The notes beneath the pieces were generated by a model. That model ran no database searches. It worked only from the letters and a program-made list of their open reading frames with translations, and was not told where the DNA came from. DNA of 11,333 nt from Candidatus Fraserbacteria bacterium RBG_16_55_9 (GTDB taxonomy: Bacteria > Bipolaricaulota > Bipolaricaulia > RBG-16-55-9): NCBI GenBank assembly GCA_001778455.1, contig MFGX01000006.1, positions 10,772 to 22,104 on the forward strand, given 5' to 3'. Made by a program: the position numbers and the translations under genes. Positions 1 to 6,912 of this stretch are shown here, piece after piece (the first letter of the stretch is position 1; the number at the start of each line of letters is the position of its first letter).

Positions 1-76
1 ACAAATCATGAAATAAGATGATGCTCAAAACGAGACCCCCCCAAAGTACAGACCATCTACGGATTCTTAGCCACAT
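1..76 (-). CDS. 5' end of a membrane-anchored or secreted protein (partial)
   Basis: An ATG at 76-74 on the minus strand opens a frame of 25 codons that runs off the window edge. It is preceded by a strong Shine-Dalgarno, AAGGAGGG (88-81), four bases upstream. The N-terminus begins MWLRIRRW and continues with a hydrophobic stretch (about residues 9-22), the layout of a signal peptide or single-pass membrane anchor. The frame crosses a run of seven G on the minus strand (42-36), a place where sequencing indels could shift it. It is divergent from the tatD operon. The function cannot be told from 25 residues. Confidence 0.6.
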   Translation of the reverse strand, partial: MWLRIRRWSVLWGGLVLSIILFHDL

Positions 77-114
77 TGTTCCCTCCTTGCGTTCGCCTTA
101 GCTTTTCTGTTTTA

Positions 115-120
115 AGTATA
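115..120 (-). promoter_or_regulatory. Possible -10 element for the leftward gene
   Basis: On the minus strand TATACT lies about 40 bp upstream of the ATG at 76, which would leave a leader of roughly 30 nt carrying the Shine-Dalgarno. No convincing -35 is seen 16-18 bp further upstream, so the call rests on the -10 and position only. The 77-195 stretch holds nothing else I can identify. Confidence 0.3.
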
Positions 121-195
121 CTACAGGCTCATGACCTCAAGATGTAGACCGGCGTACGGCTACGATCTTAACACACTTGGCGCATGAGAAAATCC

Positions 196-223
196 TTGTA
201 CTACGCTGAAAATGCCCTACAAT
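196..223 (+). promoter_or_regulatory. Probable promoter of the tatD operon, implying a leaderless start
   Basis: A TACAAT -10 hexamer (218-223) is preceded after 16 bp by TTGTAC (196-201), a weak -35. Transcription would start about 7 nt downstream of the -10, at or next to the ATG at 233. None of the three in-frame ATGs (212, 227, 233) has a Shine-Dalgarno, so a leaderless message from 233 is the simplest reading. This is inference from spacing. Confidence 0.4.
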
Positions 224-232
224 TACATGATC

Positions 233-1030
233 ATGGAGGCTGTCCAACTCGTCGACACCCACGCTCATCTGGATGGAAAACAATTCGATGCCGACCGAGA
301 AGAAACGATTCAGCGAGCTCTTGAAGCAGGCATCCAGATCATCACGATGGGGACAGACCTCGACTCCAGCGAGCAAGCGGTGCATCTGGCCCACAAGCAT
401 GAGATCTTTGCCGCTGTGGGGATTCACCCTCACGAGGCGGGCCGCTTCGTAAAGAACAATCAACTGGATTCCAGAGTTCTCACTCGGCTAGAAACTCTGC
501 TGAACGAGGAGCGAGTGGTAGCCATGGGTGAGATCGGGCTTGATTATTTCAAAGACTACTCACCGCGCGAGGCGCAGCTGGTCGCGTTTCGAGATCAGTT
601 CGCGCTCGCTCATCGCTTAAAAAGACCTGTCGTGATTCACAACAGAGAAGCCGATGAAGACGTGCTGGAGATCTTGAGAGACGGTGATGCATTTGGAGTC
701 GTACATAGCTTTACAGGCAATGCTGCTTTAGCTCAGAAGATTTTAGATTTGGGCTTTTATCTTGGAATCAACGGGATGGTCACGTTCCCGAAGAGCGGCG
801 TTCTAAGAGATACCGTCAAAGCGATCCCTCTGGAAAGATTGATTTTGGAGACAGACTGTCCCTATCTAGCTCCGGTGCCCCAGAGAGGCAAGCGAAACGA
901 GCCGCTCTATGTGAGGCATGTGGCCGAATGCGTGGCTCAACTGAGAAATCTCTCTTTGGAGAAGCTAGCAGAAGCGACGACGGGGAACGCGATGAAACTC
1001 TTTGGGTTAGAGAGAATAATATGCTCCTAG
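233..1030 (+). CDS. tatD: TatD-family metal-dependent DNase
   Basis: TatD proteins are TIM-barrel metallohydrolases of the amidohydrolase superfamily; characterised members are 3'-5' exonucleases linked to DNA repair and turnover. The 265-residue length fits the family. The expected metal ligands are all visible: the DTHAHLD motif (H10, H12), GEIGLDY (E100), VIHNRE (H136), VHSFTGN (H158) and ETDCPYL (D208). The start at 233 is chosen because it gives the short N-terminus typical of the family and sits 9 nt after a -10 hexamer. ATG 212 and 227 are in frame and possible, but neither has a ribosome binding site. It is the first gene of the operon, and its stop codon lies inside the next gene (10-nt overlap with nfo), so it is probably co-translated with that second DNA-repair enzyme. 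Confidence 0.93.
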   Translation: MEAVQLVDTHAHLDGKQFDADREETIQRALEAGIQIITMGTDLDSSEQAVHLAHKHEIFAAVGIHPHEAGRFVKNNQLDSRVLTRLETLLNEERVVAMGEIGLDYFKDYSPREAQLVAFRDQFALAHRLKRPVVIHNREADEDVLEILRDGDAFGVVHSFTGNAALAQKILDLGFYLGINGMVTFPKSGVLRDTVKAIPLERLILETDCPYLAPVPQRGKRNEPLYVRHVAECVAQLRNLSLEKLAEATTGNAMKLFGLERIICS

Positions 1031-1920
1031 GCTGCCATCTCTCGATCTCCGGCGGACTTCACCAAGCCGTCGCTCAAGCAGAAGAGTTGGGCATCAATGC
1101 TCTACAAATCTTCTCTCACAATGCACGCAGCTGGCATCTGAAAGACCTTCAGCCCAAAGAACTCGAAGCTTTCAAACAGGAACGTAGCAAGAGCTCTTTA
1201 GAGTATGTCGTCATTCACACCAGCTATCTCATCAATCTGGCTTCCCCAAAGGAGGACGTCTACAGTAAGTCCATTCAAGCTCTGCGCGAAGAAGTGAGAC
1301 GCGCTGGTCAACTAGGCATTCCTCACGTCAACACTCACGTCGGAGCTCACGTGGGCACAGGCATTGAGGCAGGCTTAAAGAGAATCGTACAGGCGCTCGA
1401 TGAAGTGTTCAATAGCCCCGAGGCACGCGAATGTCCCGATGTAATGATCTTACTGGAGAACGACGCTGGGGAGGGCACGTCTCTGGGAGTACGATTTGAA
1501 GAACTGCGAGTGATTCTAGATAATGTGAAACAATCCGAGCGATTGGGCGTCTGCTTTGACACGTGCCACGGCTACGCAGCCGGATATGATTTCACATCAC
1601 CCAAGGGGCTGGATGAGATGTTGAATGAATTGGACCGCGAGATCGACTTAGAGAGATTGAAACTCATTCACACGAATGACTCGAAGCACCCCCTGGGAGC
1701 ACGGCGCGATCGGCATGAGCACATCGGCCGGGGCCAGATTGGCCTTAGTGGTTTCCAACTGATTGTCAATCACCCAAAGCTACGCAATCTGCCGTTTATT
1801 CTGGAGACTCCCAAAGCCGCTGATGAGGCGGAAAAACTTAACTCCGCTATGGACATAATCAACATCAGCACCATGCGGAGCTTACGAGAAGATTTCCAAA
1901 CAGGAGGCGCGATTCGATGA
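1021..1920 (+). CDS. nfo: Endonuclease IV (AP endonuclease)
   Basis: Endonuclease IV cleaves the phosphodiester bond 5' of abasic sites and removes 3'-blocking groups in base-excision repair, using three zinc ions in a TIM barrel. The 299 residues show the full ligand set: H66, H106 (in THVGAH), E146 (LLEND), D180 and H183 (FDTCHGYAAGYD), H217 (HTND), D230 and H232 (RRDRHEHIG) and E262 (ILETP). The frame stays open upstream to 928, but that part reads through the end of tatD. ATG 1021 gives MLLGCHLSISGGL, the normal family N-terminus. The start overlaps tatD by 10 nt, and the stop overlaps the transaldolase ATG as ATGA. Pairing with tatD in one operon suggests a DNA-maintenance unit. Confidence 0.96.
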   Translation: MLLGCHLSISGGLHQAVAQAEELGINALQIFSHNARSWHLKDLQPKELEAFKQERSKSSLEYVVIHTSYLINLASPKEDVYSKSIQALREEVRRAGQLGIPHVNTHVGAHVGTGIEAGLKRIVQALDEVFNSPEARECPDVMILLENDAGEGTSLGVRFEELRVILDNVKQSERLGVCFDTCHGYAAGYDFTSPKGLDEMLNELDREIDLERLKLIHTNDSKHPLGARRDRHEHIGRGQIGLSGFQLIVNHPKLRNLPFILETPKAADEAEKLNSAMDIINISTMRSLREDFQTGGAIR

Positions 1921-2585
1921 AGATCTTTGTGGATACGGCCAATCGGGAAGAGATCGAGCAGGCAGCCAGCTGGGGCATCTTGGATGGGGTAACGACGAAC
2001 CCCACTCTTCTGGCAAAAGAGATGGAGCGCACCCGCAAGGGCTATCGCCAGATTTTGGAAGAGATCTGCCAGATCGTCAACGGTCCCGTAAACGGTGAGG
2101 TCGTGAGCACGGACTCCAAAGGGATGGTCCGAGAGGGCCTGGAATTGGCAGAGATCCACGAGAATATGGTAGTGAAAGTCCCAATGATCCCCGAGGGCCT
2201 GAAAGCCGTTAAGCGACTGAGACAAGAGGGCATCCGGACCAACGTGACGCTGGCCTTTTCCCCCTCGCAAGCGCTCCTGGCAGCCAAGGCCGGAGCTACG
2301 TATGTCTCACCGTTCGTCGGGCGTATCGACGACAAGAGCGGCGACGGAATGGAAGTCGTCTCCCAGATCGTGCAGATCTTCCAGAACTACAACCTACCCA
2401 CAGAAGTCCTGGCGGCCAGTCTGCGCCACCCCGTGCACGTGGTGGAAGCAGCGCTCTTGGGAGCGGACATCGCGACCATGCCTTTCTCGGTCCTCCAGAA
2501 GCTCTTTGAGCACCCGCTCACGGATATAGGTTTGAAACAGTTCCTGGCCGACTGGGAGAAGACCAAACAGAAGATCGTTGGTTAA
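1917..2585 (+). CDS. tal: Transaldolase, MipB/TalC (small) type
   Basis: It transfers a dihydroxyacetone unit between sugar phosphates in the non-oxidative pentose phosphate pathway. The 222 residues match the short transaldolase/fructose-6-phosphate aldolase family. Visible are D6, the TTNP motif (residues 26-29), the Schiff-base lysine K87 in VVKVPM, and SPFVGRIDD (131-139). Glu61 (GEV) and Phe133 (SPFVGR) are the residues found in transaldolases, whereas E. coli FsaA has Gln and Tyr at these positions. I therefore favour transaldolase over F6P aldolase, by family knowledge. The start overlaps the nfo stop (ATGA). The stop at 2583 opens an unusual array of stop codons before the transketolase genes, which act in the same pathway. 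Confidence 0.93.
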   Translation: MKIFVDTANREEIEQAASWGILDGVTTNPTLLAKEMERTRKGYRQILEEICQIVNGPVNGEVVSTDSKGMVREGLELAEIHENMVVKVPMIPEGLKAVKRLRQEGIRTNVTLAFSPSQALLAAKAGATYVSPFVGRIDDKSGDGMEVVSQIVQIFQNYNLPTEVLAASLRHPVHVVEAALLGADIATMPFSVLQKLFEHPLTDIGLKQFLADWEKTKQKIVG

Positions 2586-2605
2586 TTAACTAGCTAGCTA
2601 ACTAG
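2583..2605 (+). other. Array of six stop codons spaced every 4 nt between tal and the transketolase gene
   Basis: Stop codons begin at 2583 (TAA, the tal stop), 2587 (TAA), 2591 (TAG), 2595 (TAG), 2599 (TAA) and 2603 (TAG), and the transketolase ATG follows at 2606. The 4-nt step closes each reading frame twice. The stretch also contains two 10-bp palindromes (2581-2590 and 2591-2600). There is no purine-rich Shine-Dalgarno in it, unlike a normal intergenic start region. A role in termination and re-initiation is my inference. Confidence 0.7.
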
Positions 2606-3496
2606 ATGGATATTCGAGAGAAAAAAAGGCTCGCAAACAAACTGCGGCAGATTGCACTTCGACTGGTATACGAAGCGCAATCTGGACATCTCGGCGGTTC
2701 GTACTCCGCTGCGGAGATCTTGGTTGAACTCTACTTTGAGCAGATGCGCTACGATCGCAAGCGGCCTGACTCTCTGGAAAACGATATTTTTGTGCTGGAT
2801 AAGGGCCATGTTACACCAGGATTCTACGCTGCTCAATCCCTGGCCGGTCTTTTGCCCGGGGACATGCTAAAGACATATCGTCGGATCGACCCCAAGACGC
2901 CTCCCGGTGAGCAGATGGGCACCCTGCAGGGCCACCCAAAGTTCTGGCCCAAGCGGGGAATCTGGTTCTCCACTGGCAGTCTGGGCACAGGGATCTCTCA
3001 AGCTATCGGCATGGCCATCGCGGAGAGAATGGCTGGACGAAAGACGCACGTCTATCTGCTCGTCTCGGATGGAGGCATGCAAGAGGGGATCACTTGGGAA
3101 GCCGCGCGGAATGCTGCCTACCACAAACTCGATAACCTCACGGCTGTCTTGGATCTCAACTGGCTCCAGAATGATGACTTCGTGTTTAAGACCACAGAAC
3201 TTCTTCCTGTGGGGGATAAATGGAAAAGCTTTGGGTGGGAGGTGGTCGGCTCGGAGATCCCCTTCCCTGAGCGCAATGGGACGTCTCTCAGTGGACACGA
3301 TTTTGAGTGGCTCTCACAGGCATTCCAGAAAGCGAAATCCGCGCGAGGGAAGCCCGCCATTCTCCTTGCGAACACCGTCAAAGGGAAAGGCGTTCCTGAG
3401 ATCGAGAACGATCCCGATTGGCATGCGAAATCCCCCACCCGCGAGCAATACGAAAAGTGGCTCGCCACCCTTCAAGCCGAGGCATCCATACTATGA
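2606..3496 (+). CDS. Transketolase, N-terminal (thiamine-diphosphate binding) subunit
   Basis: This is the thiamine-diphosphate/Mg-binding half of a split transketolase, which moves two-carbon ketol units between sugar phosphates. In its 296 residues are SGHLGG (H28), KGHVTPGFY (H68), QGHP (H110), the glycine-rich TGSLGTGIS stretch, the cofactor motif SDGGMQEG (D155) and DLNWLQND (N185). Two motifs differ from the usual forms: family members mostly read GDGE at the cofactor site and KGHASPALY at the second. The start must be at or near ATG 2606, because an in-frame TAG sits directly before it and the N-terminus is complete from there, yet no Shine-Dalgarno precedes it. The stop overlaps the ATG of the C-terminal subunit (ATGA), which fits equal production of the two halves. 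Confidence 0.9.
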   Translation: MDIREKKRLANKLRQIALRLVYEAQSGHLGGSYSAAEILVELYFEQMRYDRKRPDSLENDIFVLDKGHVTPGFYAAQSLAGLLPGDMLKTYRRIDPKTPPGEQMGTLQGHPKFWPKRGIWFSTGSLGTGISQAIGMAIAERMAGRKTHVYLLVSDGGMQEGITWEAARNAAYHKLDNLTAVLDLNWLQNDDFVFKTTELLPVGDKWKSFGWEVVGSEIPFPERNGTSLSGHDFEWLSQAFQKAKSARGKPAILLANTVKGKGVPEIENDPDWHAKSPTREQYEKWLATLQAEASIL

Positions 3497-4512
3497 GATA
3501 TCCCGTTGAATTCAGCCAGTTTGTGGATGATTCTGGCAAGCCGAAAGCGGTTGAACGCCGCTATGTTCGAGATGCCTTCGGGGAAGCCCTGGTAGAGCTG
3601 GGTGTGGAGAAGAACTTCGTTGTCTTAGGAGCCGATCTCGATAAATCGACAAAAACTCTCAAATTTAGAGAGAAGTTTGGCGAGTTTGGGAAAGAGCCCT
3701 TTTACGAAAAGGGGCGCTGGATCAGCTGCGGAGTTTCAGAAGCGTTCATGTGTGCGGCAGCCGGCGGACTGGCTGCCCGAGGCGTAAAACCCGTCATCAC
3801 GACGTTTGCGAGATTTCTGGAGCGAGGCTTTGAGCCATTGCTGCAATCCGTTGCCATTCCTGGCTTTGACGCCTTCGTGCTGGGCAGCCACGGCGGGATC
3901 GGCACAGGGCAAGACGGCAGCTCCGCTCAGGCCATTGAGGACATCGCTCTATTTCGTACTCTTCCCAACGCCACGGTGATCTGTCCAGCAGACTATGAAG
4001 AGGCGAAACAAGCAACTTTCGCCGCTTTCGAATGCCCAGGGATTGTCTACATGCGACTCTCACGCAATCCACTCCCGCCCATCTTTGCCAAAGAGTATTT
4101 GTTCCAGTTTGGCAAGGGCGTTGAACTCATCCCCGGCAAGGGGATCACGCTCGTCTCGACCGGAGAGACGACCTATCCAGCGCTATTGGCAGCCACGAAA
4201 TTGAAGACCCAGAAGTTAAATCCGCGTTTGATTCACCTGCCCACCGTTCACCCGCCAGATCAAACTGTTCTAGCAGAAGCTGCCCAAGATACAGAGCTTT
4301 TTGTGACCGTAGAGGATCACAGCCCTCGTGGAGGTTTGGGCGATGCCGTGCTCGAAGCGCTCTCTCAGGCAAACGCTCCGCGCCAGGTTGTGAAGATCGG
4401 GGTCGAGGTGTACGCCGAATCGGGGACGCCAGCAGAACTCTATCAGAAATACGGACTGGATGCGGATGGAATTGTCCGCCGAGTACTCGGTGCTCTCGGA
4501 AAGAAACTGTGA
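3493..4512 (+). CDS. Transketolase, C-terminal (pyrimidine-binding) subunit
   Basis: This partner of the preceding gene carries the pyrimidine-binding domain, including the glutamate that activates thiamine diphosphate (E83 in GVSEAFM), followed by the C-terminal transketolase domain (about 215-339, with VEDHSPRGGLGDAV). The frame is open upstream to 3418, but ATG 3493 overlaps the previous stop and gives the normal N-terminus. In the substrate loop GSHGGIGTGQDGSSAQ, H133 and D141 are kept. The position of the histidine in the usual DGPTHQ (yeast His481) is alanine here (A145). The normal AEQ around the catalytic glutamate reads SEA. Sequence length (339) and the rest of the fold fit transketolase, so this is a divergent member; donor or acceptor preference may differ. 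The stop overlaps the next GTG start (GTGA). Confidence 0.88.
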   Translation: MRYPVEFSQFVDDSGKPKAVERRYVRDAFGEALVELGVEKNFVVLGADLDKSTKTLKFREKFGEFGKEPFYEKGRWISCGVSEAFMCAAAGGLAARGVKPVITTFARFLERGFEPLLQSVAIPGFDAFVLGSHGGIGTGQDGSSAQAIEDIALFRTLPNATVICPADYEEAKQATFAAFECPGIVYMRLSRNPLPPIFAKEYLFQFGKGVELIPGKGITLVSTGETTYPALLAATKLKTQKLNPRLIHLPTVHPPDQTVLAEAAQDTELFVTVEDHSPRGGLGDAVLEALSQANAPRQVVKIGVEVYAESGTPAELYQKYGLDADGIVRRVLGALGKKL

Positions 4513-5047
4513 AATATCAAGCTGTCGTTTTCGATCTCTTTGGGACGTTGGTGGATCAGTTTTACAAGGCTGAGCACGAGAGTCTGCTGTCAGAGATGGC
4601 CATGGCTCTTGCTGCACCACAGCGTGATTTTGCATACCAGTGGGTTGGAACCTACGACCAGCGAGCGACAGGGGCTTTCCCATCCCTAGAAGCCAATATT
4701 GAACAAATTTGCCGATCTCTACATGTAAACGTAAAAGCTGCTCAGATCTCAGAAGCCGCTCGGAGGATGCTGGATTTCACACGTCAAACCCTTCTCCCGC
4801 GACCTGACGCGGTCGAAACCTTGGCAGAGTTGAGAGTCCTAGGGTACAAGATTGGCCTCATCAGCAATTGCTCTTCCGTCGTTCCGGATCTCTGGCGGGA
4901 AACGCCCTCATGGGCGCTTCTCAAATTGGCATGCATGCGGTCCTCATTCGAGCATCCTACAAAGATGCCCATGCTTCGGGTGATGAGGAATGGCACGGGC
5001 CTAAGATTTCAACATTGAGAGAAGTGCTAACCCTTACAGAAAAGTGA
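4509..5047 (+). pseudogene. HAD-superfamily hydrolase, disrupted by an internal frameshifting deletion
   Basis: A GTG start overlapping the transketolase stop opens a HAD phosphatase-like protein: DLFGTLVD with nucleophile D9, a helical cap region, then motif II GLISNCS (S119). After about residue 133 the protein stops resembling the family and ends at 5018 in what looks like off-frame sequence. A second frame, readable from about 4898 to a TGA at 5045-5047, gives MGASQIGMHAVLIRAS followed by DEEWHGPKISTLREVL. That is the normal end of such a hydrolase, just after motif IV. The lysine of motif III and the GDG of motif IV are missing, so some 40-50 residues have been lost together with the frame. 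A truncated 169-residue product (4509-5018) could still be made but would lack the metal-binding part of the active site. A sequencing or assembly error is the alternative. Confidence 0.72.
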
Positions 5048-5075
5048 AGGGGATGGCTATAAGAGCCATCCCCTT
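5047..5075. terminator. Hairpin terminator between convergent genes
   Basis: AAGGGGATGGCT (5047-5058) pairs perfectly with AGCCATCCCCTT (5064-5075) around a 5-nt loop. On the minus strand the hairpin is followed by CACTTTTCTG, a short U-tract; on the plus strand only by TTAATCTTAC. It lies between the end of the operon and the stop of the convergent gene at 5105, so it probably works in both directions and best for the minus-strand transcript. The left arm overlaps the last base of the ancestral HAD stop codon. Confidence 0.75.
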
Positions 5076-5104
5076 TAATCTTACTGTATCGTAACGAGAC
5101 CTAT

Positions 5105-6760
5105 TTATCGCAAGACGACGAGTCTGCCGACCTGTCGCTGGAGCACCTTGCCATCGGGGTTGGTGACCGTGATGAGGTAGAAGTAAACCCCGTTTGCTAA
5201 AGACCGGCCGGCACGAGCCAGACGGGTCGCCCAGGTCGCACCACTCCCCACCGCGTGATCGACTTTGGCGCCGCTGAGATCGTACAGCTCGATGTTGCCA
5301 GCAGCAGCCCCGATGGTCTTAGCGATGGAGGCCAATTGCGCCATGTTTAGGAGTCTTCCAGCCGTCCCCGGCGTAAACCAAGGGGCGGCAGCATTGCCCG
5401 CATGCCAGGCACCATCCAAGAATGTGCCGATCTCCTCCATCTCGTCCTTCGTAAAGACGAGGAAAGTCAGTTCGAAGTAGACCAAGTCGACGACTTTCGT
5501 TCCCCTGTAGCGAAGATCGTAGAGGAATGTGGTCCGCTGGATCGTCGCGCCGCCAAACTTCTCCGCGTAGTCGTCTAGAGAATCCACGTATCCGGCAAAC
5601 CAGACTTCCTGGCGAAACGCCTCTGTCAGCTGCTCGAGGTCCTGCGATTCCCAAGCATCTGCTTCGATTTCAATTGCGTTCGCCAGATACTCAAGGATGT
5701 CCGTACATTCGCGCGGATCACCGCAGGGTGACTTGTCAAACTTGGGTCCGAAGTCCATGAGGAGGTAGTCCTCAAACCAACGGAAGTACGCTTCGTCCGT
5801 CAGCCCAATGTAGTTCCGCATCATATCCTCGAGAGTCTGGTCCGCCTGCAGATGGAGCATCATATCGATGGTCTTCAAAAAGGGATCAGAGATTTTTTGG
5901 CTATCCGCATAGCTGATGGCCCTCTCCCATCGATCTTGACTAAACTTGCCGGTTACATCATAGAGCGCCTGCATGGCGTCGTAATGGTTGAGCTTAGGCA
6001 CACCGTTTAGCTTCACGAGAAGTGCAGCTCGATACCATCGCACAGCCTCGGCGCGGGCACGAGAGATTTCAGCGCGCTGGACAACTTGCTCATCCGTCCC
6101 CAAGCGGCGCGGGGTCGTGGCGCAAGCCTCGTTGGAATAATCCGACCGAGAAATACCAGGTCCACCCGGGCTGAACGCCCGCACTCGATAGCAATACCTC
6201 GTACCCTCTGCGAGCATCGTGTCCGAGAAGGTCCTCTGAAGACCGACTGTCTCTCTCGGGAACCAGCTCCCTCTCTCCAATCTTCGCTCGATCTCAAAAC
6301 CAGCCACTCCTGCGGGGTGCTGCCAGGCGAGATCGATCTGGCTAGGCGAAACTCCGTTGGCCGTCAAACCTATGGGAGCTCGAACGAGCGCCGGGGTGGC
6401 GCTTACCGTGATGCTCCCGCTCAGGGTGCCCGATGCACCCCGATCATCGGTAACGGTGAGTGCGACAAGGAAGGTCCCTGCTGTCCAGAACGCGTGAGTG
6501 TACAGAGCGCCCGCACCCTTCGTCCCATCGCCAAAGTCCCATTGATACAACTTGACAGAGCCATCATTATCCCAAGAGAGTGATCCATCAAAGAAGATGG
6601 ACGTGCCCACCATGGGGCTGGAAGGCGAGTAGGAGAAGACGGCTTTGGGCAGCTGATTCATCAACGTTTGCGCAGAAGGTTGAGATGTAGCGATACCCTG
6701 GATACTCATGAGAAGCACGAAAATCACACCGATAATGGCAAGTTTTAAGAACTCCTTCAT
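5105..6760 (-). CDS. Secreted PKD and fibronectin type III protein with uncharacterised core
   Basis: The 551 residues read as follows. A signal peptide covers about 1-26, with a charged start, a hydrophobic stretch and probable cleavage after GIATS. A PKD domain covers about 38-121, with the diagnostic WDFGDGT at 74-80. A fibronectin type III domain covers about 125-217. A mostly helical region of about 230-485, rich in Trp, Tyr and acidic residues, I do not recognise. The C-terminus (about 488-551) has IELYDLSGAKV then LANGVYFYLITV, resembling the beta-sandwich sorting or surface-attachment tails of secreted multidomain proteins. It should act outside the membrane, perhaps in adhesion or binding of sugars or proteins; PKD and FN3 are usually interaction modules. 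The core has a Cys pair (C346, C352). The ATG is supported by AAGGAGG at 6772-6766 and a strong promoter upstream. It is a single-gene unit. Confidence 0.85.
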   Translation of the reverse strand: MKEFLKLAIIGVIFVLLMSIQGIATSQPSAQTLMNQLPKAVFSYSPSSPMVGTSIFFDGSLSWDNDGSVKLYQWDFGDGTKGAGALYTHAFWTAGTFLVALTVTDDRGASGTLSGSITVSATPALVRAPIGLTANGVSPSQIDLAWQHPAGVAGFEIERRLERGSWFPRETVGLQRTFSDTMLAEGTRYCYRVRAFSPGGPGISRSDYSNEACATTPRRLGTDEQVVQRAEISRARAEAVRWYRAALLVKLNGVPKLNHYDAMQALYDVTGKFSQDRWERAISYADSQKISDPFLKTIDMMLHLQADQTLEDMMRNYIGLTDEAYFRWFEDYLLMDFGPKFDKSPCGDPRECTDILEYLANAIEIEADAWESQDLEQLTEAFRQEVWFAGYVDSLDDYAEKFGGATIQRTTFLYDLRYRGTKVVDLVYFELTFLVFTKDEMEEIGTFLDGAWHAGNAAAPWFTPGTAGRLLNMAQLASIAKTIGAAAGNIELYDLSGAKVDHAVGSGATWATRLARAGRSLANGVYFYLITVTNPDGKVLQRQVGRLVVLR

Positions 6761-6816
6761 TGCTTCCTCCTTGATGGTCTCTTCAAGTTAAGATCGTAGA
6801 GATTGTCGCTTCTCGC

Positions 6817-6845
6817 TTATAACACATGGCTTGCGAGGTTGTCAA
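6817..6845 (-). promoter_or_regulatory. Near-consensus sigma-70 promoter for the PKD/FN3 gene
   Basis: On the minus strand a perfect TTGACA (-35, 6845-6840) is followed after exactly 17 bp by TTATAA (-10, 6822-6817). Transcription should begin near 6810, leaving a leader of about 50 nt that contains the AAGGAGG ribosome binding site. This is the strongest promoter match in the window and suggests high expression. Confidence 0.75.
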
Positions 6846-6912
6846 GTCAACATTGATTACGACCGGCTTCTCAGATACTCTTGAAACAGCAGGCACAAGA
6901 GGAGACCAGATC

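Noticed and set aside
137..463. 108-residue minus-strand frame over the start of tatD
   Set aside because: It is antisense to a well-conserved TatD N-terminus, has no family features and no ribosome binding site.
2581..2605. The stop-codon array as a synthetic cloning or vector sequence
   Set aside because: All-frame stop linkers are used in vectors, but both flanking genes are intact, in normal operon order and of the same composition, with no other vector sequence nearby.
2907..3509. 200-residue plus-strand frame inside the transketolase N-terminal gene
   Set aside because: It is Ser/Arg-rich off-frame translation of a conserved gene; the other frame contains all the transketolase motifs.
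6086..6583. 165-residue plus-strand frame opposite the PKD/FN3 gene
   Set aside because: It is antisense to recognisable PKD and FN3 domains and has an Arg-rich composition typical of a shadow frame.
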